Positions 1-6,663 of a stretch of 64,000 bases of DNA are shown here, piece by piece. A program made the translations under genes and the position numbers. A model generated the notes under the pieces. That model had not been told where the DNA came from. It worked only from the letters and a program-made list of their open reading frames with translations, and made no database searches. Numbering within the stretch: position 1 is the first letter of the stretch; each line of letters opens with the position of its first letter. Source of the DNA: CBDAKK01 sp965216965 (lineage in GTDB: Bacteria > Spirochaetota > Spirochaetia > WTKD01 > G963693115); the NCBI GenBank assembly GCA_965216965.1, contig CBDCGX010000050.1:79865-143864 (forward strand). Reading direction: 5' to 3'.

Positions 1-195
1 ATATGTAATTATCGACCAAACGTATCCTTTCTTAATTACAAGTTGTGCATTAAGAAAGATATATACTTGTATATATGGAAAAAATCGCTGAATAAGAAAA
101 ACAACACCAGTAATACATATGAAAATAAATATTGCACTATGCCTGTATGTTTTATATGGTAATGGCGTTTGTATCCATCGTATCAAAGACTTCAC
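1..195 (-). CDS. Rhomboid-like membrane protein, N-terminal part (runs off the left edge)
   Basis: The reverse strand opens at GTG 195 and stays open for 65 codons to the window edge. It begins VKSLIRWIQTPLPYKTYRHS, then has a hydrophobic segment (about residues 21-40), then LNAQLVIKKGYVWSIITY. The pattern of basic N-terminus, first membrane helix, and a loop ending in a W..xTY motif is what I expect at the start of bacterial rhomboid-family proteins (intramembrane serine proteases or inactive relatives). A good Shine-Dalgarno, AAAGGAG, lies 6 bases before the GTG. The catalytic Ser and His would lie outside the window, so activity cannot be judged. Confidence 0.6.
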   Translation of the reverse strand, partial: MKSLIRWIQTPLPYKTYRHSAIFIFICITGVVFLIQRFFPYIQVYIFLNAQLVIKKGYVWSIITY

Positions 196-321
196 ATTTC
201 ACTCCTTTATGGTTATAATAATGTGGCTTACACTATATATTCTGTTTTGTTATTGTAGCACATACTATGTTTTTTGTGTGTCTACTTATTTAGTATAACA
301 ATGCCATAATTTTATATTTGT

Positions 322-1041
322 TCACAATACAAATAAATACATTATAGTGCCTACAAAAAGAGGAACCATAAGATTATCTACTTCCTCAAGCTCCAAACTT
401 TCTATAAGAGCCGATGCTATCCCCACTATGTATGCTGTTCTTATATCAAAAAAAAATACTATTACGAATCCAACAGCAAGACCATTGGCAATGGTACCCG
501 ATATTGTTTTGTTTTTGTTCCAAAAAACCCTCCACTTAGGAATAATTTTCCCTACAATGGTAGAAAATACATCTCCTATTGTTACTGCTATAATTGCTGC
601 AATGGCAGCAGGCTGTACATAAAGCTCCATTGATAATATTATTCCAAGTATAAGAGTAAGGGGAGCATAAGATATCTTGGTTTGTTCTTGTTTTCTAAGC
701 ATACATGATTGTATTTTAGAAAGTATGAATATGGGAACTCCTCTCATCCTAAGCGCCTCCACTACATAGTAAAGTATTCCACCAACAACTAAAATCCCTT
801 CTATTTCCCTATTAGAAAGTACTTTCATAAGAGGTACTACAAGAAAAAAAATAAGATGCAACAACTTCCTTGCAAGCTCTTTTTTTAAATCTTTATCAAA
901 AACAAGAAAAGACATAATTATGCATAGTATACTACATGACTTTAATAATGCATAGATTATATCTATAATCCACATTCTATACAGCATAGATATATCCGTC
1001 TGTATAGGGCATGTTAATTCGTAAAAATTGTAATTTACCAA
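322..1041 (-). CDS. CTP-dependent lipid kinase homolog (SEC59/dolichol kinase/DGK1 family)
   Basis: This integral membrane protein has up to 239 residues and six or more hydrophobic stretches. It carries the family marks in order: ARKLLHL (RK..H, about residue 57), APLTLILG (about 125), the IGDVFSTIVGK segment followed by NKTISGTIANG (about 155-185), and a C-terminal ESLELEEVDNLMVPL segment. The family includes CTP-dependent dolichol, phytol and diacylglycerol kinases and bacterial relatives acting on polyprenols or lipids, so the substrate is unknown. The longest frame starts at TTG 1041 behind AGAGGAAG, but the spacing is short. ATG 987 (residue 19) is an equally plausible start. It is codirectional with the rhomboid-like gene downstream. 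Confidence 0.75.
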   Translation of the reverse strand: MVNYNFYELTCPIQTDISMLYRMWIIDIIYALLKSCSILCIIMSFLVFDKDLKKELARKLLHLIFFLVVPLMKVLSNREIEGILVVGGILYYVVEALRMRGVPIFILSKIQSCMLRKQEQTKISYAPLTLILGIILSMELYVQPAAIAAIIAVTIGDVFSTIVGKIIPKWRVFWNKNKTISGTIANGLAVGFVIVFFFDIRTAYIVGIASALIESLELEEVDNLMVPLFVGTIMYLFVL

Positions 1042-1862
1042 ACTTCCTCTGGTAGATCCATTTTCAATCTTCCATATACCATTATCTACTTTGGAGTAAA
1101 ACTACCTATTTTCATAATAAGCTAAGAATAATAAACAGCCGTATTGGTTGTTTTCACTATATTCTTGACAAGTATAGTTAGGCTATATCAAATCGCTACT
1201 CCTCAAAGAAAACAATTGTTATCGACGATGCATGAAAATGTCTCCAAACCATTAGTGCTGACATATCCATAAATATGTCATAACGAGTAAGTACATCGGC
1301 TACCGCTATGCTGTAAAATCTGTCCGTAATGCATAGCAGTATATAGTAATTTTTTACTATATATTACGAGGATATCTTTTAAAAGACTTTTTCTTATTTT
1401 GCATACCGCTATGTGGAAGCTTCTGTTGCTACGCAAATAATAATGCCTGTATTTTGTGTTTCAACAGTTTTATTTCAATAGAAAATTTAACAGCACGAAC
1501 ACCTATCCATGATGTGCTATAGGGAATTGTTCAACCTCTGTCTCTAGTCTCTTACATACGCTGTAATAAGAAAAACCACAAGAAAACTAAGCTCTCTCAA
1601 CGCTAATTTCGTATGTAGAAATATCCTGTTATTATAATTCTTACTGTATAATTTTGTAGTACACATTAATGTGTTCCTTTCATTCTTATGATCCTATTAT
1701 ATTAGGATCTTATATTACAACTTTTGTAAAAGATTGTACATATAAAAATGTATTATAGTAGTTTTCATACACATCCTCCTAATTTTTTTATTATATATTA
1801 TTTATATAGCTATAATTCATATATCAAGAGGCAAGGTAAAAAGCCATACTATTTTACTAACA
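1042..1862. other. About 0.8 kb without an intact gene; possible decayed coding DNA
   Basis: No intact frame with a start signal is visible on either strand. On the minus strand, short protein-like stretches in different frames follow one another. One, ADVLTRYDIFMDMSALM (about 1225-1300), ends in a stop, and it is preceded in other frames by LLYTAMHYGQILQH and KKSFKRYPRNI. This looks like remnants of one gene broken by several frameshifts and stops. I could not name the ancestor. Two inverted repeats near 1690-1729 are listed separately. Confidence 0.35.
1690..1729. repeat. Two adjacent inverted repeats
   Basis: GATCCTA (1690-1696) pairs perfectly with TAGGATC (1703-1709) across a 6-base loop. 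Five bases on, TTACAA (1715-1720) pairs with TTGTAA (1724-1729) across CTT. The first hairpin could act as a weak terminator, but no long T run follows on either strand. The flanks are non-coding. Confidence 0.4.
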
Positions 1863-2564
1863 CTATAACAAGAGTGTACTTACTTCATCATTGCTATCAG
1901 CAAAAGAAAAATCAATATGTTTGCCTGTTTTCACATCCCATATCTTAATTGTATTATCACTACCACTACTAATAATCTTACTACCATCAGCACTGAAAAT
2001 AATTGAACACACTTCGTCGCCATGGTTAGTAGAAGCAGAACTAATATGTTTGCCTGTTTTCACATCCCATATCTTAATTGTGTTATCGCTACTACTGCTC
2101 ACAATCTTACTCCCATCAGGATTAAAGATAACCGCGTTTACCTTATCGACATGGCCAATAAAATCAGATCCAATTTGGGTTCCCGTTTTTATATCCCATA
2201 TTTTAATTAGTGCATCACTACCACCGCTCACAACCTTGCTTCCAGCAAAGTTAAAAGCAACTGTATTAACCCTTCCATCATGGCCAGCAAAGTGTCTGAG
2301 TAGAGTAACCTTTGTATCATTATAGGTATAAAATAACACTTTCCCCGAAGTAGTGCCAACAACAACTATGTCTTCTGTAGGATGATGTGCAACCGAATTA
2401 TAAGAACCATATCCTATTTTCAAAGATGCATGAAAAATCTCAGAAGAAAAAGCAATTGGAGTCGCACCGTATGCCATAAAAAATAAAAAAACTACAGAAC
2501 CAAATAGGACCGTTGCAAGAAAATATATTTTTTTTCTTATGTTAGAAAATAATGATTGTATCAT
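1863..2564 (-). CDS. Truncated WD40-repeat protein with N-terminal membrane anchor
   Basis: The 233-residue protein has a hydrophobic N-terminal segment (about residues 12-33), which is either a membrane anchor or an uncleaved signal. WD40 repeats follow, with the phrases SDALIKIWDIKTG, SDNTIKIWDVKTGKHI (twice) and GSKI(V/I)SS. Only about three and a half blades are present, where a closed propeller needs about seven. The frame stops abruptly after DEVSTLLL, in the middle of a blade, and no further blade sequence is seen downstream. The start is ATG 2564 with GGGAGA upstream. It is either a C-terminally truncated gene or a protein that closes a propeller by oligomerising. Confidence 0.75.
   Translation of the reverse strand: MIQSLFSNIRKKIYFLATVLFGSVVFLFFMAYGATPIAFSSEIFHASLKIGYGSYNSVAHHPTEDIVVVGTTSGKVLFYTYNDTKVTLLRHFAGHDGRVNTVAFNFAGSKVVSGGSDALIKIWDIKTGTQIGSDFIGHVDKVNAVIFNPDGSKIVSSSSDNTIKIWDVKTGKHISSASTNHGDEVCSIIFSADGSKIISSGSDNTIKIWDVKTGKHIDFSFADSNDEVSTLLL
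1914..2081 (-). repeat. Near-identical direct repeats inside the WD40 gene (period 129 bp)
   Basis: A 39-base stretch beginning at 1914 recurs exactly from 2043, and the similarity continues with scattered substitutions. The 129-base period equals 43 codons, one WD40 blade. Such identity implies recent blade duplication and offers a substrate for recombinational expansion or contraction. Confidence 0.7.
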
Positions 2565-2804
2565 AAATAGTGTCTCCCTAATAAATTAATTAAACCCATA
2601 TTATTCTATAGTAAATGGATCCCAATATGTCAAGAAAGATGTGTGTAGATTTAGATAAATATCTATTAAAAAGTTTTTACAATGTTATGACAAGCATAAA
2701 ATTCTAATACAAGCGCTGCTTAACATCACGACCTCACACGTTCTAAACTGAGTTTTATGATATGAGAATATTTTTTAATTTATAGATACCAATTACGAAA
2801 TTGT

Positions 2805-3044
2805 CTAACTTACTTCTTTAAGTGTAAGATTTTTCTTTCTAAGATACGTCATAAATCCTATTTTATCTATAGTTCTTAACGCAGCAGCACTCACTTTAAC
2901 TCTAATTGTTTTGCCAAGCTCCTCAACATATAATTTTTTGTTACAAATATTGGATAGCTGCTTCCGCCGTGTTTTGTTGTGAGCATGAGATACATTATTA
3001 CCAAACAATGATTGTTTACCCGTAAATACACATTTTCTTGCCAT
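2805..3044 (-). CDS. rpmB: 50S ribosomal protein L28
   Basis: The 79-residue basic protein starts MARKCVFTGKQSLFGNNVSH and has AHNKTRRKQLSNI, the classic L28 N-terminal pattern, then a C-terminal segment with RVKVSAAALRTIDKIG. Length is normal for L28. The Shine-Dalgarno AAGGAG lies 5 bases before ATG 3044. It is second in a two-gene unit behind rpmG (17-base gap). L28 is a structural protein of the large subunit. Confidence 0.96.
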   Translation of the reverse strand: MARKCVFTGKQSLFGNNVSHAHNKTRRKQLSNICNKKLYVEELGKTIRVKVSAAALRTIDKIGFMTYLRKKNLTLKEVS

Positions 3045-3061
3045 ATATTCTCCTTGTTAGG

Positions 3062-3235
3062 TTAGACCTTTCCCGATTCTTTGTATAGCACATGTTTACG
3101 CACTACAGGATCATATTTTTTAAACTCCATCTTATCGGGAATGTTTTTCTTGTTCTTAGTTGTATAATAACTATGTTTACTTTCTGTACTCTTAAGACGC
3201 ACTCGCATTATATTTCCTTTTGATTTTTTAGCCAT
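3062..3235 (-). CDS. rpmG: 50S ribosomal protein L33
   Basis: This 57-codon gene reads MAKKSKGNIMRVRLKSTES, HSYYTTKNKKN, then DKMEFKKYDPVVRKHVLYKE, which is the L33 pattern of a YYTTKNK motif and a KKYDP..R.H..YKE tail. It lacks the CxxC zinc pairs, so it is the cysteine-free form of L33. The start ATG 3235 has AGGGG 6 bases upstream. A promoter is visible at 3272-3301. rpmG and rpmB are commonly linked in bacteria. Confidence 0.95.
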   Translation of the reverse strand: MAKKSKGNIMRVRLKSTESKHSYYTTKNKKNIPDKMEFKKYDPVVRKHVLYKESGKV

Positions 3236-3271
3236 TAGTATCCCCTAAAATTTATAGTAGTATTTTATATT

Positions 3272-3301
3272 ATAGTAATGGTAAGTACACATTTATGTCA
3301 A
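3272..3301 (-). promoter_or_regulatory. Sigma-70-type promoter of rpmG-rpmB
   Basis: On the minus strand TTGACA (3301-3296) is followed after 18 bases by TACTAT (3277-3272). The 5' untranslated region would be about 30 bases and includes the rpmG ribosome binding site. Confidence 0.6.
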
Positions 3302-3319
3302 GAACGTTAGTACACACTA

Positions 3320-3898
3320 TTACTTTTCAAGCGAAAATCCACAAAGTTGCCTCATGTTTGCTCTTACTTTGTTTACAGCAGGCTGAAAATGCTCTTCCAT
3401 TTCTTTGAGTTGTTCTCTTACCGCTTGTGCTAATTTTGCTTGTATAGATTGTTGCTGAGCGGAATCTGCAGAACTATATTGTTTTTGCATCTGTTCAAGC
3501 TGTATTTGCATTTGTTCTGTAATCTTATTTCGCTCATTTAGATATTGTTCACATATCTGTTTAAACTGCTTCATTAGTTGTTCAACTACAGCAGGATTAG
3601 AAGAAAGTTTCATTGCAATGCTGTTTATTATATTTATTCTTTCTAAAACTGTCGCATCAGACGGAAGTGCAATTTGTCCTATAAGAGTTTCTCCTATACC
3701 CTCTTTAATCCAATCTTGCTCTTCGGAAGGATGTTTTTCTATTTCTCCTTGTATATCTATGGTAGAATCTTCTAAAACATGTGCACACAATAGTCTTCCT
3801 TTATCTTTTATTTCTTTTCGTAAAAGAGAGTGCTTATTGGGTTGAACATCTTGAAAACGTTCCATCGCTTTTTCAAACGCAGATTTTATTTCAGTCAT
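3320..3898 (-). CDS. Unknown glutamine-rich, probably coiled-coil cytoplasmic protein
   Basis: The 192-residue protein has no signal or membrane segment. It starts MTEIKSAFEKAMERFQDVQ, and residues about 110-175 are strongly charged and Gln-rich (QMQIQLEQMQKQYSSAD), predicting a helical coiled coil. I chose ATG 3898 rather than an upstream in-frame start because TATACT/TATAAT boxes lie 4-9 bases in front of it. That suggests a leaderless mRNA, and the upstream extension is not protein-like. The family is not recognised. It has its own promoter and points toward rpmG. Confidence 0.7.
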   Translation of the reverse strand: MTEIKSAFEKAMERFQDVQPNKHSLLRKEIKDKGRLLCAHVLEDSTIDIQGEIEKHPSEEQDWIKEGIGETLIGQIALPSDATVLERINIINSIAMKLSSNPAVVEQLMKQFKQICEQYLNERNKITEQMQIQLEQMQKQYSSADSAQQQSIQAKLAQAVREQLKEMEEHFQPAVNKVRANMRQLCGFSLEK

Positions 3899-3988
3899 AC
3901 GAATTATAGTATAGCATACTTTAAAAAAAATATCACTATAAACTAAATATTTCACAATTAATTAATTCCCAAAAAATATATTTACATA

Positions 3989-4017
3989 TTGACAAAATAA
4001 CACTATTTTACTATATT
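3989..4017 (+). promoter_or_regulatory. Near-consensus promoter producing a leaderless mRNA for 4025-4978
   Basis: TTGACA (3989-3994), a 17-base spacer and TATATT (4012-4017) make a near-perfect sigma-70 promoter. Only 7 bases separate the -10 box from ATG 4025, so transcription should begin at or one base before the start codon. No ribosome binding site is present. Confidence 0.8.
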
Positions 4018-4024
4018 TATTATC

Positions 4025-4978
4025 ATGAAACAACAATATATTAGAATATTTAAACAAATATTATTCATAATGAGTATATTATTATTTACTTCTTGTAATA
4101 AAATTGATAATGAAGAACAGCCTTCTACCTCTGGCTTTTTATGGAAACTTACAAATAATAATGCTACTGTATATCTTTTTGCTACAATTGAAATACAAAA
4201 AAAAGTTTTTTTTCCTATACCAGAAAAAGTTAGAACCGCCTTATCCTCATCACAAAAGGTATATTTAGAAAATTTGTCTAAAGACTACTCATCTATTTCA
4301 AAATCAATATTGCAAAAAGCTACCGATAATAAAGCAAATTCAATAGCGACTCTACCTACAAATATTTTAGGCCAAATACCATCATCTTCTTCCATAACAA
4401 ATAAAGATCTTAATTCCTATAAACAACAAAATATTGAAATATGGTTTCTTAATCTTATTTTAGAAGTTAGAGAAAAGACCAAAGGAACAACTATTAATCT
4501 TTCAATATCAAATCATATAGAACGTAGAGCATTAAATGCATCCATACCCCTTAAAGGAATCCTTACGGCATCTGAAACTCTTGCAATAGCTTCATTTTAT
4601 AATGATGTACCAAAAACCGATCAAATCACACTACTCACCAAAACACTTAATGATATTTCTTCTGGGCAAATCTCTACTAAAATTAAAACATATTTATCAG
4701 CATATATTAACAACGACTATGCCTCAATGGAAACTTATATTACCAATACTAAAAATAACGCACCAACAATACAGGTAAACAACAAAACGTACTGGCAAAT
4801 TGCAGTAGATGATGTTAATATTAAAATTAAAGATATAATTGTTAACCATCTTAGAAATCAAACCGGGCAAATTTTTATTGCTGGAGATTGTTTATCCTTT
4901 TTTGGAACAAGCAGTACAATTCAATTAACTAAAACAGATATCCCTGATGTGATTGTTGAGAAAATTTCGTTGAAATAA
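4025..4978 (+). CDS. TraB/GumN-like lipoprotein lacking the usual catalytic motifs
   Basis: The 317-residue protein has a lipoprotein signal ending LLFTSC (Cys about 24). The mature region opens FLWKLTNNNATVYLFATIE, which matches the start of the TraB/GumN family (COG3735; relatives include the Tiki metalloproteases), where a GxxH motif is normal. Here the position reads ATIE. The second conserved GH motif near the C-terminus reads FIAGDCLSFFG. Both metal-binding histidines are therefore absent and the protein is probably not a protease. It is transcribed from a strong leaderless-type promoter and converges on the TolC gene with 6 bases between them. Confidence 0.65.
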   Translation: MKQQYIRIFKQILFIMSILLFTSCNKIDNEEQPSTSGFLWKLTNNNATVYLFATIEIQKKVFFPIPEKVRTALSSSQKVYLENLSKDYSSISKSILQKATDNKANSIATLPTNILGQIPSSSSITNKDLNSYKQQNIEIWFLNLILEVREKTKGTTINLSISNHIERRALNASIPLKGILTASETLAIASFYNDVPKTDQITLLTKTLNDISSGQISTKIKTYLSAYINNDYASMETYITNTKNNAPTIQVNNKTYWQIAVDDVNIKIKDIIVNHLRNQTGQIFIAGDCLSFFGTSSTIQLTKTDIPDVIVEKISLK

Positions 4979-4984
4979 AATACT

Positions 4985-6520
4985 TCAACGAACTATATCT
5001 ATAAGATCAGTACCTGTGTTACTTAATGTATCAATAATAAGAAGTAGGTATTTACTCTTCTCATTCCAATATCGTAAATCAACTTCTTGTACTTGTAACT
5101 CTTGACGCTTTACTTCTTGTTTACTCGCATTTCCCGTTGAAAGTTGTATTTTCTTTTCATTCAAAAAAGCCTTCTGAAGAGCTATATCCAATTCTAAATT
5201 ACTAAGAACTTTTTCTTGTACCGCCTTGTCATCATATAATTTCTTCATTTTCCGTATTGCTTCGTCTAACACACTTACATATTCTTCTTTATAAACACTA
5301 AGTGCAAGCGAATTTACACTCTGTCGAGCTTTTTTTTCTACCGAAGATAAGAGCGGAATAAGAACCGAAACAGTAAATCTTAAATCTAGTGAAGCACTAT
5401 CTAAAAAAAGATCTGCATAGGAAGCTACAAAACCCCTCTCAGTTGCTCTCATAGGATATTGTGGTTGTAAAGAAAAGTCAAAATTAATTACTGGTCCATC
5501 TGCTATGTTTTCTAAGTAAAATGAACGACTCTTAATATTATATTCCATAGTCGATTTTTTCACTTGCAAGTTATTTTGCATTTCATTTCTTGTTGGCATA
5601 GTATTAAATACATGCTTCTCCCACCGAGAATTATCCTTTTGAATCGTAATATAAATTGTATCAGGAGCCATTTTTGTCATATATGATGCAATGCGACGAA
5701 TGTTTTCGTATTCTGCTTTTACCTTTTTATATTGCTGCTTTTTTTTATTAAGAGTAATTTCAAATGCCTGTAAAACAGTATCAGAAATAATTCCGTTTTT
5801 CCTTCGTATTTTCATAGCCACATAGTCATCTTCTAAAACAATAATTGTACGCTCTAAAAGTTTCTTTTGTTTCTGTAAAGTTATGATCCCATATGCTTGC
5901 TCATATGACTTGCGTATGAGCATGTTTTGATTTATTGTTGCCTCTATAATCTGCAAACTGTATTCTCTATTTGCAAGAGTCTTTTCACTTGTAAACCACC
6001 CCACTTCTGCAAGATCACTATTTACAAACAATGGCTGTGTCAATGTAAAACTAAATTTTATTTGTTGTCTATAATCTTTTAATCCTTCTTTAATAAATAA
6101 GAAATTATTTATATTTGTTTCAAAACGGCCTCCAAAAGGAGTGGGAATAGCAAATCTAAGACCTGCCCCAAGATTATAAAACACTTTGTTTTCTTCTATA
6201 TTTGCTCCCACAGAATTTCGTTGTAATATCTCAAAAGCGGTAAGCTGGGCTTTATCATATCCAAAAGGTCGTATCATTAAATCAAAGGTTGGCAGAAAGA
6301 GTTTAAAATACGTAAGTTTGCGAACTTTAGTAGCAATTTGTTTCTGTAAAGTTATGCGCCTTTGTTCTGAACTAAAATCCAATATTCTTTTAACAAACGT
6401 ATCGGGTGAAACAGCTACAATACTTACAACATCTTTCTTTTGCTGAGAAAAAACATTCCCAATATAAAAAGCAAGCATAATGATAATTAGAAATAATAAG
6501 TAGCCATGTCGATGCTTCAT
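4985..6520 (-). CDS. TolC-family outer membrane efflux protein
   Basis: The 511-residue protein has an N-terminal signal (YLLFLIIIMLAFYIGNVFS). Two long helical regions with heptad character follow (about 165-270 and 380-490), separated by predicted beta strands, which is the TolC/OEP double repeat. It would form the trimeric outer-membrane exit channel for the RND pump encoded just upstream. The ribosome binding site AAGGAA lies before ATG 6520. It is the last gene of the adaptor-pump-TolC unit, 114 bases behind the pump gene. Borrelia has a comparable Bes system. Confidence 0.88.
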   Translation of the reverse strand: MKHRHGYLLFLIIIMLAFYIGNVFSQQKKDVVSIVAVSPDTFVKRILDFSSEQRRITLQKQIATKVRKLTYFKLFLPTFDLMIRPFGYDKAQLTAFEILQRNSVGANIEENKVFYNLGAGLRFAIPTPFGGRFETNINNFLFIKEGLKDYRQQIKFSFTLTQPLFVNSDLAEVGWFTSEKTLANREYSLQIIEATINQNMLIRKSYEQAYGIITLQKQKKLLERTIIVLEDDYVAMKIRRKNGIISDTVLQAFEITLNKKKQQYKKVKAEYENIRRIASYMTKMAPDTIYITIQKDNSRWEKHVFNTMPTRNEMQNNLQVKKSTMEYNIKSRSFYLENIADGPVINFDFSLQPQYPMRATERGFVASYADLFLDSASLDLRFTVSVLIPLLSSVEKKARQSVNSLALSVYKEEYVSVLDEAIRKMKKLYDDKAVQEKVLSNLELDIALQKAFLNEKKIQLSTGNASKQEVKRQELQVQEVDLRYWNEKSKYLLLIIDTLSNTGTDLIDIVR

Positions 6521-6525
6521 ATATT

Positions 6526-6663
6526 TTATTCCTTTATTTTAGATATGAGTTCATTAATTGCCTCATTTAGTTCTTTGCTCTTTTTATTATACTCATGTAT
6601 TTTTATTTTATATGATTTTTCATCATTTTTTTCTTTATAGTGCTTCTTTTTTATACAAGGCAT
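6526..6663 (-). CDS. Possible 45-residue charged peptide between pump and TolC genes
   Basis: A frame starting at ATG 6663 overlaps the last 29 bases of the pump gene. It reads MPCIKKKHYKEKNDEKSYK and ends ELNEAINELISKIKE just before the TolC ribosome binding site. The C-terminal half is amphipathic and helix-like, and the frame fills the otherwise empty 114-base gap. No clear ribosome binding site precedes it, so translational coupling would be needed. It could equally be chance in A-rich DNA. Confidence 0.25.
   Translation of the reverse strand: MPCIKKKHYKEKNDEKSYKIKIHEYNKKSKELNEAINELISKIKE

Noticed and set aside
1748..1948. Open frame of 66 codons antisense to the end of the WD40 gene
   Set aside because: Tyr/Ser-rich nonsense composition, no start signal, overlaps the real gene.
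3293..3955. Longer start (upstream codons to 3955) for the coiled-coil protein
   Set aside because: The extra residues are hydrophobic and unlike the rest, and a -10 box lies between them and ATG 3898.
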